From UBA6107 sp034430175 (lineage in GTDB: Bacteria > Chloroflexota > Anaerolineae > Anaerolineales > Anaerolineaceae), in contig DAOUFI010000010.1 in NCBI GenBank assembly GCA_034430175.1, positions 1-64,000 of the forward strand: a stretch of 64,000 nt of DNA, read 5' to 3'. A program made the position numbers and the translations under genes. Positions 53,083-62,355 of the stretch are shown one piece after another; within the stretch, counting starts at the first letter, position 1, and the number at the start of each line of letters is the position of its first letter. The notes under the pieces are model-generated. The model searched no databases. It was not told where the DNA came from and was given only the letters and a program-made list of their open reading frames with translations.

Positions 53083-54546
53083 ATGGAAGTATCCTCTGAA
53101 ATTGCGATCATTGTAATTTCCACCCTTTTGCTCATTTGTGTTTTCGTGAGCAAGATATCTGACCGGTTGGGCGTGCCCATCCTCCTGCTGTTTATTGGCA
53201 TAGGTATGCTGGTAGGTTCTGAAGGGATTGGCGGGATCTATTTCGACGATCCATATATCACCCAAATCATCGGTAACATTGCTCTTGCTGTGATCCTCTT
53301 CTCCAGTGGTCTGGATACAAAATGGCAATCAATAAAACCTGTTCTGAAAGAAGGAATCAGCCTGGCTTCGTTTGGAGTGATTATCACAGCGGCTGTTTTC
53401 GGGGGCTTTGCTTATCTGGTACTCAAGCTCTCTTTGTTGGAGTCATTTCTGGTAGGCGCGATCATCTCTTCCACGGATGCCGCAGCGGTGTTTTCGATAT
53501 TACGTTCCAGGTCAATCAGATTAAAGGGAAACCTGGCATCAGTTCTTGAGTTGGAGTCTGGTGGAAACGATCCGATCGCAGTGCTCCTTACGGTCACTTT
53601 GGTTGGAATACTGAATCAAACCAGTATGACCGCTCTTGGAATCGTTGGGGCATTTTTTCTTCAGATAGTCCTTGGTCTTGTGGTCGGGTGGATCTTTTCG
53701 ATTATCGCTCTGTTCTTAATTAATCAAATCAAAATAGGATACGAGGGTCTTTATCCTTTGCTGATGATTGCCCTGGTGTTGTTAGCCTTCAATATAACCA
53801 CAATTTTAAAGGGAAGTGGCTTCCTGGCTGTTTACGTTTTTGGTTTACTACTGGGCAAGAATGAATTTTTGCATAAACATAGTGCCATGCGTTTTTTCAA
53901 TTCAACAGCCTGGTTCTCGCAAATTGTCTTATTTCTGACGCTTGGTCTGCTTGTCTTTCCCTCTCAACTTCTGTCGGTTATCTCTGAGGGCATTTTGCTG
54001 GCATTTTGCCTGGTCTTCATCGCCAGACCTGTCGCAATATTTCTTACACTGATACCATTCAAATACTCAATCAAAGAAAAAATGTTTATCTCTTGGGTTG
54101 GTCTACGTGGTGCAGTCCCGATCGTACTGGCTACCTTCCCCCTTGCTGCCGGAATTCAAAACGCAGACCTGATTTTCAATATCGTTTTCTTTGTTGTTTT
54201 AGTATCCGTGTTGCTGCAAGGAACCTTGCTAGGAAAAATTGCGAAATGGTTAAAACTTGAAAACAACGAACCTATTCCACCTAAACAACCCATTGAGATC
54301 ATCCAGGGAGAACAGATTTCCAGTCAGCTTAAAGAGGTTGTTTTGCCTGAAAATACTGCCAGTGCCGGTAAAACCATCATGGAGCTTGGTTTACCCGCTG
54401 GTTTTTTGATCATTCTTATCTCGAGAGATGGCTCTTTTATTCTGCCTAATGGTGGAACAAAACTGGCTGCTGGAGATATCCTTTACGCTCTAATTGAACC
54501 TGATTCCATCCAGGTGGCACAAGAAATCCTTTTCAAGCCTGGCTAG
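53083..54546 (+). CDS. CPA1/CPA2-type potassium or sodium/proton antiporter with RCK_C domain
   Basis: A 487-aa membrane protein with about 12 TM helices and the NhaP2/CvrA-like order; SSTDAAAVFSILR (about 129-141) and ESGGNDPIAVLL (ND of the ion site) are the key segments. The C-terminal about 75 residues form a TrkA_C/RCK_C-like domain (GDILYALIEPD). It exchanges K+ or Na+ for protons across the cytoplasmic membrane; ion preference not deducible. Confidence 0.9.
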   Translation: MEVSSEIAIIVISTLLLICVFVSKISDRLGVPILLLFIGIGMLVGSEGIGGIYFDDPYITQIIGNIALAVILFSSGLDTKWQSIKPVLKEGISLASFGVIITAAVFGGFAYLVLKLSLLESFLVGAIISSTDAAAVFSILRSRSIRLKGNLASVLELESGGNDPIAVLLTVTLVGILNQTSMTALGIVGAFFLQIVLGLVVGWIFSIIALFLINQIKIGYEGLYPLLMIALVLLAFNITTILKGSGFLAVYVFGLLLGKNEFLHKHSAMRFFNSTAWFSQIVLFLTLGLLVFPSQLLSVISEGILLAFCLVFIARPVAIFLTLIPFKYSIKEKMFISWVGLRGAVPIVLATFPLAAGIQNADLIFNIVFFVVLVSVLLQGTLLGKIAKWLKLENNEPIPPKQPIEIIQGEQISSQLKEVVLPENTASAGKTIMELGLPAGFLIILISRDGSFILPNGGTKLAAGDILYALIEPDSIQVAQEILFKPG

Positions 54547-54568
54547 GCTGAACTCATATGACAAATCG

Positions 54569-55000
54569 CTATTCTCGCGCCTTCCGGACCAAGTAATCCA
54601 CCCGTGAGTTCAAAGGATTACCAGCATGTCCCCTTACCCACTCCCAACGAACCTGATGTGGTTTAATCACCGCTAAAAGGGTTTTCCATAGGTCTTGGTT
54701 GGCAACGGGGCCGTTGCTTCCGCACCAATTCTTGACAAGCCATTTGGGTATCCACTCCTCAATACCGCGTTGAAGATACTGCGAATCAGTATAGATTATT
54801 ACTTTAGCAGGTTCTATAAGGGATTTCAATGCTTCGATCGCAGCCGTCAATTCCATACGGTTATTGGTTGTGTCAGGATCAGTGCCACTGATTTCCGTCC
54901 TGGTTCCATCAACAATTAACAAAGCCGCCCACGCGCCGGGTCCTGGGTTAGGGTCGCATCCTCCATCTGTGTAGATTACCACCTGATTTTTATCGCTCAT
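54569..55000 (-). CDS. rnhA: Ribonuclease HI
   Basis: Degrades RNA in RNA-DNA hybrids. Catalytic residues: Asp10 in IYTDGGCDPNPGPGAW, Glu in NNRMELTAAIEAL, Asp in IYTDSQYLQRG, and WVRGHAGNPLNSRVD with the last Asp. Length 143 aa, standard for type 1. Its ATG overlaps the stop of the gene upstream by four nt. Confidence 0.95.
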   Translation of the reverse strand: MSDKNQVVIYTDGGCDPNPGPGAWAALLIVDGTRTEISGTDPDTTNNRMELTAAIEALKSLIEPAKVIIYTDSQYLQRGIEEWIPKWLVKNWCGSNGPVANQDLWKTLLAVIKPHQVRWEWVRGHAGNPLNSRVDYLVRKARE

Positions 55001-56394
55001 GGAGTATCGTCATTTAATTCTGAGTAAGTTTGGTCCATCATTTTTACGAGGTCTGGAATCTGTTCCATAGGGAAATCAGTTCTGAAAAGTTGCCATGAAG
55101 CATCTTCCATTACCATTTCCGCGTTCCTCCACCCCGCGATAGAGGGCGGTACTTTTACCAAGTCGATCATATCCGCTACTTGAGCCCATTGGGGCAAGGA
55201 ATCCTCGAGTTCAATCGCGTATTGAATTGACTTATTTCCAAGCGGTAATGACCCGGATGCCTTGACGATCTTGCCCTGGTGGTCAACATTACTCATCCAA
55301 CGAACAAACAGCCAGGCTGCCAGTTTCTTTGTCTCCGTTGTGGACAGGACCGCGTAGGATGGCCCTTGAGCAAGTATGAATTGTCCGTCTTTTGAAGGGA
55401 AAGGCAACGCCATCCATTCATCAGTGCTTGCTGCCAATGTCTGAGCTGCCGTTTGTTGGTACAGATCTTCCAGATCAGCCACATAGACCAGTGTCTGCCG
55501 TTTGGCGAAATAATCGTACGGAGCTGGTTTCGAACTCAGCCAGGCGCAATCGTTGGCTTGAAGCCCACGTAGATATTTCAACGCTGAGATTGTATTGTAA
55601 TTATTGAAGAGTATCGAATTGCCATTTGAGTAATCGGAACCAAAAGCCTGTAACCAACTGGCCACTGTCATGCCATCGTAATCGATCAGCCAGCCACCCA
55701 TTCCGTCATTGGCTGTGGTGCCATCCAGTTTCATTTTTCCAGAAACCTCGCAGACTTGCTGTTCAAAAATCTCCGGCGTGGTTGGCAACTCGGTAAAGCC
55801 CATTTCATCCGCCCAGGTTTTATTGTAGAACAGCACCTTAGCGGTTCGCTGCGCTGGGATACCATATCTGAACCCATCAACAACGTCCTGTTGCCAGATG
55901 ATATCCGAATAATAACTGATATCATCAGCCGTCAATCCCCATTCTGGCGAATTGACATAGGGCGTGAGGTTGGTGACGATCTGTTCAGTTTGGTTAAGGC
56001 GCAGCAAGTAATCAATCGGAGCAGCGATCACATCAGGGGGGGCAAAATTTTGTAAGTCAAGTGAAACCGCTTGGGTTAGCGCGCTGGCAGAACCGGGAGC
56101 GTTGGTGGTTATATGGATACCCCACTCGTTATTGGTATTAAATTCATCCACCAATGATTCCATCAATATCTGTACGTTCCCCGACCAGGGATACATAAAG
56201 ACGATGTCAATTCCCTTCAGGTTCGCCGGATCGACTTTGATCGTAGGCGTCGGTGTCGGTGGATTTTCTGTAGCGGTACTGGCAGATGCAATGGGTGTGA
56301 ATTTCTCGCTACCTGTTGTAGACGGACCAACACAACCAGCGAGAAGCGATCCAATGCAGAGAATAATTGGAAATAGTATTTTAATAATTTTCAA
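54997..56394 (-). CDS. ABC transporter solute-binding lipoprotein (family 1)
   Basis: A lipoprotein with signal helix and lipobox LLAGC, followed by a Thr/Pro-rich spacer and a bilobed sugar-binding fold (DIVFMYPWSGNVQILMESL, DGFRYGIPAQRTAKVLFYNK, AAWLFVRWMSN). It captures a sugar or similar solute outside the cell. No permease or ATPase gene is adjacent. I start at the TTG 56394 (KIIKILFPII), which follows AGGAAA; a TTG at 56412 directly abuts the NUDIX stop. It lies between the NUDIX gene and rnhA in one operon. Confidence 0.85.
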   Translation of the reverse strand: MKIIKILFPIILCIGSLLAGCVGPSTTGSEKFTPIASASTATENPPTPTPTIKVDPANLKGIDIVFMYPWSGNVQILMESLVDEFNTNNEWGIHITTNAPGSASALTQAVSLDLQNFAPPDVIAAPIDYLLRLNQTEQIVTNLTPYVNSPEWGLTADDISYYSDIIWQQDVVDGFRYGIPAQRTAKVLFYNKTWADEMGFTELPTTPEIFEQQVCEVSGKMKLDGTTANDGMGGWLIDYDGMTVASWLQAFGSDYSNGNSILFNNYNTISALKYLRGLQANDCAWLSSKPAPYDYFAKRQTLVYVADLEDLYQQTAAQTLAASTDEWMALPFPSKDGQFILAQGPSYAVLSTTETKKLAAWLFVRWMSNVDHQGKIVKASGSLPLGNKSIQYAIELEDSLPQWAQVADMIDLVKVPPSIAGWRNAEMVMEDASWQLFRTDFPMEQIPDLVKMMDQTYSELNDDTP

Positions 56395-56412
56395 AATGTA
56401 ATTTCCTGACAA

Positions 56413-57030
56413 TCAATCAAAATCCGTTGGTCTGGAAGGTTCTACCAAATGAGAAAACATGCAGTTGAGTTCATCGGTGGTGACCCGCAAAACGGACAAT
56501 TCCGGAAGATCATTCTGAGAAAAGAAAGTTGGATCGGCAGTCTCAAGTGGATCCGGGGTTGCTTCGGCAATCAGGTCACAAAGGATGAATAACTTATAAG
56601 TGTGAAAAGGGTACGGCGGGTGTCCGTGAAGGTTACGATCAAAGATGGCTGCCACCTTGCGAGCTTTGACGATCATGCCCGCTTCCTCGCGCACTTCGCG
56701 TTCTACTGCCAAGCTGGGTGGTTCGTTGATGTCCACCCATCCTCCAGGCAGCGTCCAGCGCCCGTTGTCCATCAATTCGCGGACCAACAGGATCTTCTTG
56801 TTCTTGAACACCACCCCGCGTACGTCGATCTTTGGGGTGGCATATCCAGATTGCGTTTCAAAAACGCTGCTGACTTCCTCAAGTTCTGCCCCAGTCGCTT
56901 CAGCCATCATCTGCGCGGCGATCTTCTCAAGCTCAAGAAAGCGTTCCTTGTCAAAGGGATTCTGGGTATATGCCAATCCCGATTGGGCTAACGCTTGCAC
57001 CTCTTGAGCCCATTTCATTATTTTTTCCAT
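56413..57030 (-). CDS. NUDIX hydrolase with NUDIX_N_2-type N-terminus
   Basis: A 205-aa protein; the NUDIX box GGWVDINEPPSLAVEREVRE-EAG is at about residues 96-118, preceded by KIDVRGVVFKNKKILLV. The N-terminal about 70 residues are helical, as in the family reported to act on nucleoside-diphosphate-linked moieties (ADP-ribose or ADP-sugar type). Substrate not assignable. Its start is divergent from valS. Confidence 0.85.
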   Translation of the reverse strand: MEKIMKWAQEVQALAQSGLAYTQNPFDKERFLELEKIAAQMMAEATGAELEEVSSVFETQSGYATPKIDVRGVVFKNKKILLVRELMDNGRWTLPGGWVDINEPPSLAVEREVREEAGMIVKARKVAAIFDRNLHGHPPYPFHTYKLFILCDLIAEATPDPLETADPTFFSQNDLPELSVLRVTTDELNCMFSHLVEPSRPTDFD

Positions 57031-57058
57031 TTTTTGACCTTTCAGTAAATTGCTGGTG

Positions 57059-57087
57059 TTGACGAAAACTGGTCAATTTTGTATAAT
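57059..57087 (+). promoter_or_regulatory. Promoter of the valS leader
   Basis: TTGACG (57059-57064), 17-bp spacer, TATAAT (57082-57087). Transcription would begin near 57094. Confidence 0.85.
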
Positions 57088-57093
57088 CACTTC

Positions 57094-57375
57094 ATCAATT
57101 TTATACGAGTTAGGTCAAAAGTAGTAGGTTGTTCATGTACTGATAGAGAAGGAGGTCCCGGCTGAAAGCCTCCACAGCAAAGGACAACCAAAGTCATTTG
57201 ACCAGATTTGCCGAAGAAATCCATATTGGAAAATAGACCGGCACGGGACAGCCCGTTACAGCCAAACCGGATGATAGTCCGGCAAGAGTGCCAACAAATG
57301 GCAAATCGAGGTGGTACCGCGGAAGTTGATCCTTTCGTCCTCTTCAGGATGAAAGGTTTTTATTTTAATTATCCA
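57094..57375 (+). promoter_or_regulatory. T-box riboswitch upstream of valS
   Basis: A leader that senses uncharged tRNA-Val. The hallmark GAGGTGGTACCGCGG is at 57309-57323, after a stem-I region (GGAGG and CCTCC near 57151-57177). The competing terminator is CCTTTCGTCCT (57331-57341) with AGGATGAAAGG (57346-57356), followed by TTTTTATTTT. When unpaired tRNA-Val binds, the antiterminator forms and valS is read. The specifier codon could not be placed with certainty. Confidence 0.85.
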
Positions 57376-57392
57376 TTTCATTGGAGGTCGCC

Positions 57393-60104
57393 ATGACAGA
57401 AGAAATGCTCGCCAAAACGTATGATTTCAAAGCCACTGAACAACGGCTATACAAACAGTGGGAAGAATCCGGTTACTTCAAACCGATTAATGACCCGAAG
57501 TCTCCCGATTTCGAAGCCAGTAAGAAACCGTTCGTCATCTCCATCCCGCCCCCCAACGTTACTGGAGAACTTCACCTCGGTCACGCCATGTTTGTTTCGA
57601 TGGAAGACTTGATGATTCGATATCACCGCATGAAAGGAGATCCCACCCTGTGGGTTCCGGGCACTGATCATGCCGGTATCGCTACCCAAATGTTAGTGGA
57701 AAAAGCACTTGCCAAAGAAGGCATCAAACGGGACGAGATCGGCCGTGAGGAGTTCCTCAAACGCACCTGGGAATGGAAGGAAAAATATGGCAGCCAGATT
57801 ACCCGGCAGATTCGGCGCTTGGGTGCCTCCTGCGATTGGGATCGACAGCGCTTTACCCTGGATGAAGGGCTCTCTCGTGCCGTACGCGAAGCCTTTGTGA
57901 CCCTATATGAAAAAGGCTTAATCTATCGCGGACCACGCATGATCAACTGGTCACCCTCGTTACGTACTGCCGTCTCCGACCTTGAGGTGGAATACAGCGA
58001 AGAACCCGGTTTCCTTTATTATTTTAAATACATGCTTGCTGATGGCTCCGGAGAGTATATCCCCGTTGCTACCACCCGGCCTGAAACCATTTTGGGTGAT
58101 ACCGCCGTGGCTGTACACCCTGAAGATGAACGCTATCAGAAGTTCGTGGGAAAAGACGTGATTGTACCCATCCTGGGCCGGAAAATCCCCGTGATCGCTG
58201 ATGAGTACGTCGACCGGGCTTTTGGTACCGGAGCGGTTAAGATCACCCCGGCACACGATCCTAACGATTACACGATCGGTCAGAACCACAACCTGGAATT
58301 CATCAATATTCTCAACAAGGACGCCTCGATCAACGACGCCGGTGGACCGTACGCCGGAATGGACCGCTTTGCCTGTCGCAAGAAACTTTGGGAAGACATG
58401 CGCGCCCAGGACCTGGTGATCAAAGAACAGCCGTATACGTTGAACGTACCGCGCTCACAGCGTGGCGGCGAAATCGTCGAACCGATGATATCCACCCAAT
58501 GGTTTGTGAAGATCCAATCCCTTGCTGACAAGGCGCTGGCTGCCGTTAAAGAAGGTAAGACAAAGATCGTTCCCGAACGCTTCACCAAGGTGTATTACAA
58601 CTGGCTGGAAAACATCCGAGACTGGTGTATTAGCCGACAATTATGGTGGGGGCATCGAATTCCGGTGTGGTATTGCGATGATTGCGGCGAAATGACTGTA
58701 GCGCGCGAAGATCCAACCGAATGTTCACATTGCCATAGCAAAAAGATCCACCAGGATGATGACGTTCTGGATACCTGGTTCTCTTCGGGACTTTGGCCTT
58801 TCTCCACATTGGGATGGCCAGAAAAAACACCAGACTTGAAGTACTTCTACCCCACCTCAGTGCTTGAGACCGGCGCGGACATCCTTTTCTTCTGGGTGGC
58901 GCGCATGATGATGTTTGGTATCGAATTCACCGGTGAGCCGCCCTTCCATACTATCTATCTGCACGGTCTGATCCTCGACGAGAAGGGCCAGAAAATGAGT
59001 AAGACCAAGGGTAATGTGATCGATCCGCTAGTGGTCATGGACGACCTGGGTACTGACGCGTTGCGTTTCACCCTGCTTGTGGGATCCACTCCTGGAAAAG
59101 ACAGTAATCTGAGTCTCAAGAAGGTGGAAGGCAATCGTAACTTTGCCAACAAGATTTGGAACGCCGGACGTTTTGTCCTCGGTGCTGTAAGCCAGGCGCC
59201 AAAAGAACCAGTCGCCCCTCCTCAATGGACTTTGGCGGATTCCTGGATCTGGGCGCGTCTAACCACGCTCGTACGTGACACCGATCGTCTTTTCAATAAT
59301 TACCAATTTGGCGAAGCCGGACGCCAGATCTATGAATTCTTCTGGGGAGAATTTGCTGACTGGTATCTTGAAATCGCTAAGACACAGCTCAACGAAGGAG
59401 GCGACCGCGCTTATTACACCGCCAGAACCCTGGTACGCGTTTTGGATGCCTGCCTGCGCCTGTTGCATCCTTTCACTCCATTTGTCACTGAAGAATTGTG
59501 GCAAGCTTTAAAGAAGACAGCCATCGAATGTGGTTTTTCACCTTTTGACAGCCACTCCAAGTGGGAGGAAGCCTTGATCATTGCACGCTGGCCGGAAGCG
59601 AAGGAACCCGAAGGCTGGGAAGAACTGACTATCCAGGATTTCTCCCTTGTGCAAGATGTTGTGCGTGCCATCCGGAATCTACGCGCGGAAAAGGGAGTGC
59701 AGCCTTCCAAAAAGATCGCTGCCACACTGGTTTGTGGAGACCGCAAAGCCATCCTCGAGAAACAAACCACTTCTATCTGCTCCCTGGCAGGGATCGAACC
59801 TTCCAGCCTAAACCTGCAGGCGTTGCTTTCTAACAAGCTGGAAAACCAGGTATCAATCGTAGTTTCCGGCATTGAGATCTATCTTCCCCTGGCTGATCTG
59901 GTGGATGCGGATGCCGAACTGGCAAGACTCTCGAAAGAATTGACAGAGACAAGTATTCAGATCGAAAGGCTTGAGAAATTGCTCAGCAGTGACTTTGGTA
60001 ATAAAGCTCCAGCCGCCGTGGTAGACAAAGAGCGGCAACGTCTCGCAGCATTCAAAGAGACCGCGTTGAAGTTGGATCAGCAACTAAAGATGTTAAGAAA
60101 GTAG
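57393..60104 (+). CDS. valS: Valyl-tRNA synthetase
   Basis: Charges tRNA-Val. Class I signatures: PNVTGELHLGHAMF (HLGH, near residue 52-66) and KMSKTKGN (534-541). The CP1 editing domain is between them (about 200-330, with PETILGDTAVAVHPEDERY). The C-terminal coiled coil (about 840-903, TETSIQIERLEKLL) is typical of ValS. Length 903 aa. The ATG 57393 follows GGAGG; a TTG four codons upstream overlaps that site and is rejected. Confidence 0.97.
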   Translation: MTEEMLAKTYDFKATEQRLYKQWEESGYFKPINDPKSPDFEASKKPFVISIPPPNVTGELHLGHAMFVSMEDLMIRYHRMKGDPTLWVPGTDHAGIATQMLVEKALAKEGIKRDEIGREEFLKRTWEWKEKYGSQITRQIRRLGASCDWDRQRFTLDEGLSRAVREAFVTLYEKGLIYRGPRMINWSPSLRTAVSDLEVEYSEEPGFLYYFKYMLADGSGEYIPVATTRPETILGDTAVAVHPEDERYQKFVGKDVIVPILGRKIPVIADEYVDRAFGTGAVKITPAHDPNDYTIGQNHNLEFINILNKDASINDAGGPYAGMDRFACRKKLWEDMRAQDLVIKEQPYTLNVPRSQRGGEIVEPMISTQWFVKIQSLADKALAAVKEGKTKIVPERFTKVYYNWLENIRDWCISRQLWWGHRIPVWYCDDCGEMTVAREDPTECSHCHSKKIHQDDDVLDTWFSSGLWPFSTLGWPEKTPDLKYFYPTSVLETGADILFFWVARMMMFGIEFTGEPPFHTIYLHGLILDEKGQKMSKTKGNVIDPLVVMDDLGTDALRFTLLVGSTPGKDSNLSLKKVEGNRNFANKIWNAGRFVLGAVSQAPKEPVAPPQWTLADSWIWARLTTLVRDTDRLFNNYQFGEAGRQIYEFFWGEFADWYLEIAKTQLNEGGDRAYYTARTLVRVLDACLRLLHPFTPFVTEELWQALKKTAIECGFSPFDSHSKWEEALIIARWPEAKEPEGWEELTIQDFSLVQDVVRAIRNLRAEKGVQPSKKIAATLVCGDRKAILEKQTTSICSLAGIEPSSLNLQALLSNKLENQVSIVVSGIEIYLPLADLVDADAELARLSKELTETSIQIERLEKLLSSDFGNKAPAAVVDKERQRLAAFKETALKLDQQLKMLRK

Positions 60105-60110
60105 TGAAAA

Positions 60111-60141
60111 ATAAGCCCTTCTCCAATCGAGAAGGGCTTAT
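60111..60141. terminator. Bidirectional terminator after valS
   Basis: ATAAGCCCTTCTC (60111-60123) pairs with GAGAAGGGCTTAT (60129-60141) around a CAATC loop; it sits between convergent valS and the CoA-binding gene. Confidence 0.85.
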
Positions 60142-60144
60142 CGA

Positions 60145-60600
60145 TTACCTGGGCATACGGCCGAACAACTTTCTGAAGAAGCGGTGAAAACCATGAATTG
60201 ATTCCACTGGCGGAAGGTGCATGAACATACATTCTCCACTGACAACATTCATTCCGAGCGCCAGGGCTTTCTCTTCCGCTTCTCGCGATTCAGCACCCTG
60301 CTGCAGCCAGAGTTGTCTGATCCCAAGAGCAGCCATGTCATCGATTACTCCAAGTGTTGAAACAGGCGGAAGCACAATCACCACCGCGGCCGGTTTGACT
60401 GGTAATGCCCCGATGCCAGCGTAACAACGCTCTCCTTCTATCATGTCCATGTGTGGGTTTACAGCGTAAACTTTCAATCCTTTGGCTTTCATGTCATGAT
60501 ATAACATCGTGCCAAACTTATCTTTATTACGTGAGACCCCTACTACGGCAAACGAGGGTTGAGCGATAAATTCATCAATCGATTTTTGAGAGTTTTTCAT
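60145..60600 (-). CDS. CoA-binding domain protein (YccU-like)
   Basis: A 151-aa single Rossmann domain (FAVVGVSRNKDKFGTMLY, VYAVNPHMDMIEGERCY, AAVVIVLPPVSTLGVI, LWLQQGAES). Such stand-alone CoA_binding_2 proteins bind CoA or related nucleotides; their role is unclear. Confidence 0.85.
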   Translation of the reverse strand: MKNSQKSIDEFIAQPSFAVVGVSRNKDKFGTMLYHDMKAKGLKVYAVNPHMDMIEGERCYAGIGALPVKPAAVVIVLPPVSTLGVIDDMAALGIRQLWLQQGAESREAEEKALALGMNVVSGECMFMHLPPVESIHGFHRFFRKLFGRMPR

Positions 60601-60653
60601 GTAGGAAGCCTGTTCTTCTTAAATATTATCTGTTAAATATAGCACTTCGGATT

Positions 60654-60690
60654 AAAAAAACAACCACCCCATTTTCTGGGATAGTTGTAA
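60654..60690 (-). terminator. Terminator of the TspO-like gene
   Basis: Read on the minus strand, ACAACTATCCCAG and TGGGGTGGTTGT pair with two wobbles and are followed by a seven-T tract. Confidence 0.75.
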
Positions 60691-60709
60691 TAAACAATCA
60701 ACTGATTCA

Positions 60710-61468
60710 CTACGCTTTTCGCCTAATCACCAGAGTGAATATCACCAGCAATCCCACGACGATCGCTGCTCCAAGAGATGCCGAATAAATTAAAGGCACT
60801 GAGGGAAATTTATTGGCGATCCCTGCGAAAGCCCAGATTAAAACCAACAGATATGCGACATCTCGTCTGGTGAAAGCCATCAAAGCAGCGATTACCACAG
60901 CTGCGACCAACATGATCACCGTCCAGGTCATTGTCCCGACCCCCCAACCAGACCAGTTTACAAAGTAAAGGACATCTGAAATATTCGCGATCGTGGCAAC
61001 AGTAATCCATCCCAGGTAGATCGAGAAGGGAACTCTGACAGACCATGTTTCACCAGTACTGACCTTGTCTCTGCTACCAATTCCGAGACGAAGATAGATC
61101 AGGATAAGGCTTACAAGTAAAGTAAACATGGCTAAGAGCGTCAGTGCGAATAATTCATAATGCCAAAGGAATATCCAGGCACAATTTGCAATACTACTCA
61201 AAATAAAGAGACCACTTATCCCAACCAAACGAGGATTGTCCCTTTGTGAAGGAAGAGCTTGGAAAATTGCGTAAGCGATCAGACCTATGTATATCAAACC
61301 CCAAATTGAAAATACATATCCACTTGGGACAAAATAGACTTGGAATTTATCAGAAATTTGACCGGTTTCCAGGCCATTGAAAGGCAAAATATTTGCCAGC
61401 GCATTGATCGCTATCGTGATAATCACAGTCGTCACAACTACGATTTGTCTGAACATCCCTTTTTTCAT
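60710..61468 (-). CDS. TspO/MBR-related tryptophan-rich membrane protein
   Basis: A 252-aa protein with seven or eight hydrophobic segments; conserved-looking YVFSIWGLIYIGL and SIANCAWIFLWHYELF are reminiscent of the TspO/MBR family, but the length is greater than the usual 150-180 aa. A tetrapyrrole- or stress-related role is possible by family, not shown. I start at ATG 61468, after AGGAGAGG. Confidence 0.7.
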   Translation of the reverse strand: MKKGMFRQIVVVTTVIITIAINALANILPFNGLETGQISDKFQVYFVPSGYVFSIWGLIYIGLIAYAIFQALPSQRDNPRLVGISGLFILSSIANCAWIFLWHYELFALTLLAMFTLLVSLILIYLRLGIGSRDKVSTGETWSVRVPFSIYLGWITVATIANISDVLYFVNWSGWGVGTMTWTVIMLVAAVVIAALMAFTRRDVAYLLVLIWAFAGIANKFPSVPLIYSASLGAAIVVGLLVIFTLVIRRKA

Positions 61469-61560
61469 AAGTTCCTCTCCTTCATTCATTTAATTCATTA
61501 TAGAGAAGGATAGAGTCAATGAAAAGCGACTGTATAATCTTTGCAAATCCTTGAAATAAT

Positions 61561-62250
61561 CTATCCGCGAGCCTTACGCATTGACTTTCGGGTACGAAAG
61601 GTAAGGAGAATGAAACGCCAGGCATGTTTTATCGGATGGATGTGACTGTGCTCCCCGGCGTAAATGGTTTGGATGGTTACCCAACCCAATTTCTGTCCAT
61701 TCAGGATACAACGCATAATCATTTCTACTTCGAATTCAAAACCGTGCAATTTGCTTGACAAAAGTGCTGTCATTAATTGAGAAGAGATCAATCGGTAACC
61801 CGATTGGTTATCCGGAATATGCTGCCCCATTGCCCAGGAAAACATCCAGGTGCCAATAGTGTTTGAACACATGCGCACAAATGGCATCTTGCGAAAATCG
61901 CGACTACCAATGATCAAATCGGTGTGGTTTTTCTTATACTCAGAAATGAACTCTGGGATCTCAGCGGGATCGTGCTGACCATCACCGTCCAGACAAATAA
62001 CGGCATCGTAACCCTGATCGAGTGCATACTGAAATCCGTTGATCATGGCTGCGCCCTTCCCCTGGTTGGGTTCCTGACGGATAACGAAGGCGCCACTAGA
62101 TCTGGCTATCTCTGACGTTTCATCAACAGAACCATCATCAACAACAACCACCGGTAAAAAATGTGACGCTCTTTGCACCACACTGGCAATGTGGTCTCTT
62201 TCGTTATACGCGGGAATGAGAGCGAGAATTTTTACAGATTCTTTTACCAT
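61561..62250 (-). CDS. Family 2 glycosyltransferase (dolichyl-phosphate-mannose-synthase-like)
   Basis: A 229-aa GT-A fold enzyme with LALIPAYNERDHIASVV, VVVDDGSVDETSEIA and CLDGDGQHDPAEIPEF (metal-binding DGD). It resembles polyprenyl-phosphate mannose/glucose synthases, which would make the lipid-linked sugar donor used by GT-C enzymes like that at 39808. No TM helices are visible at its C-terminus. Confidence 0.88.
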   Translation of the reverse strand: MVKESVKILALIPAYNERDHIASVVQRASHFLPVVVVDDGSVDETSEIARSSGAFVIRQEPNQGKGAAMINGFQYALDQGYDAVICLDGDGQHDPAEIPEFISEYKKNHTDLIIGSRDFRKMPFVRMCSNTIGTWMFSWAMGQHIPDNQSGYRLISSQLMTALLSSKLHGFEFEVEMIMRCILNGQKLGWVTIQTIYAGEHSHIHPIKHAWRFILLTFRTRKSMRKARG

Positions 62251-62318
62251 TCGGTTTCCTCACTGGCAGTGAATCGATGGCAGAAGTGTAACTTATTCCC
62301 CTCAAAAACTCCAGATAT

Positions 62319-62348
62319 AAAAACCTGGTTGGATTGTGTCCAACCAGG
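62319..62348 (-). terminator. Terminator of the 62356-63117 gene
   Basis: Arms CCTGGTTGGA (62324-62333) and TCCAACCAGG (62339-62348) with a 5-nt loop; the minus-strand side is followed by TTTTT. Confidence 0.85.
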
Positions 62349-62355
62349 CTACCAT

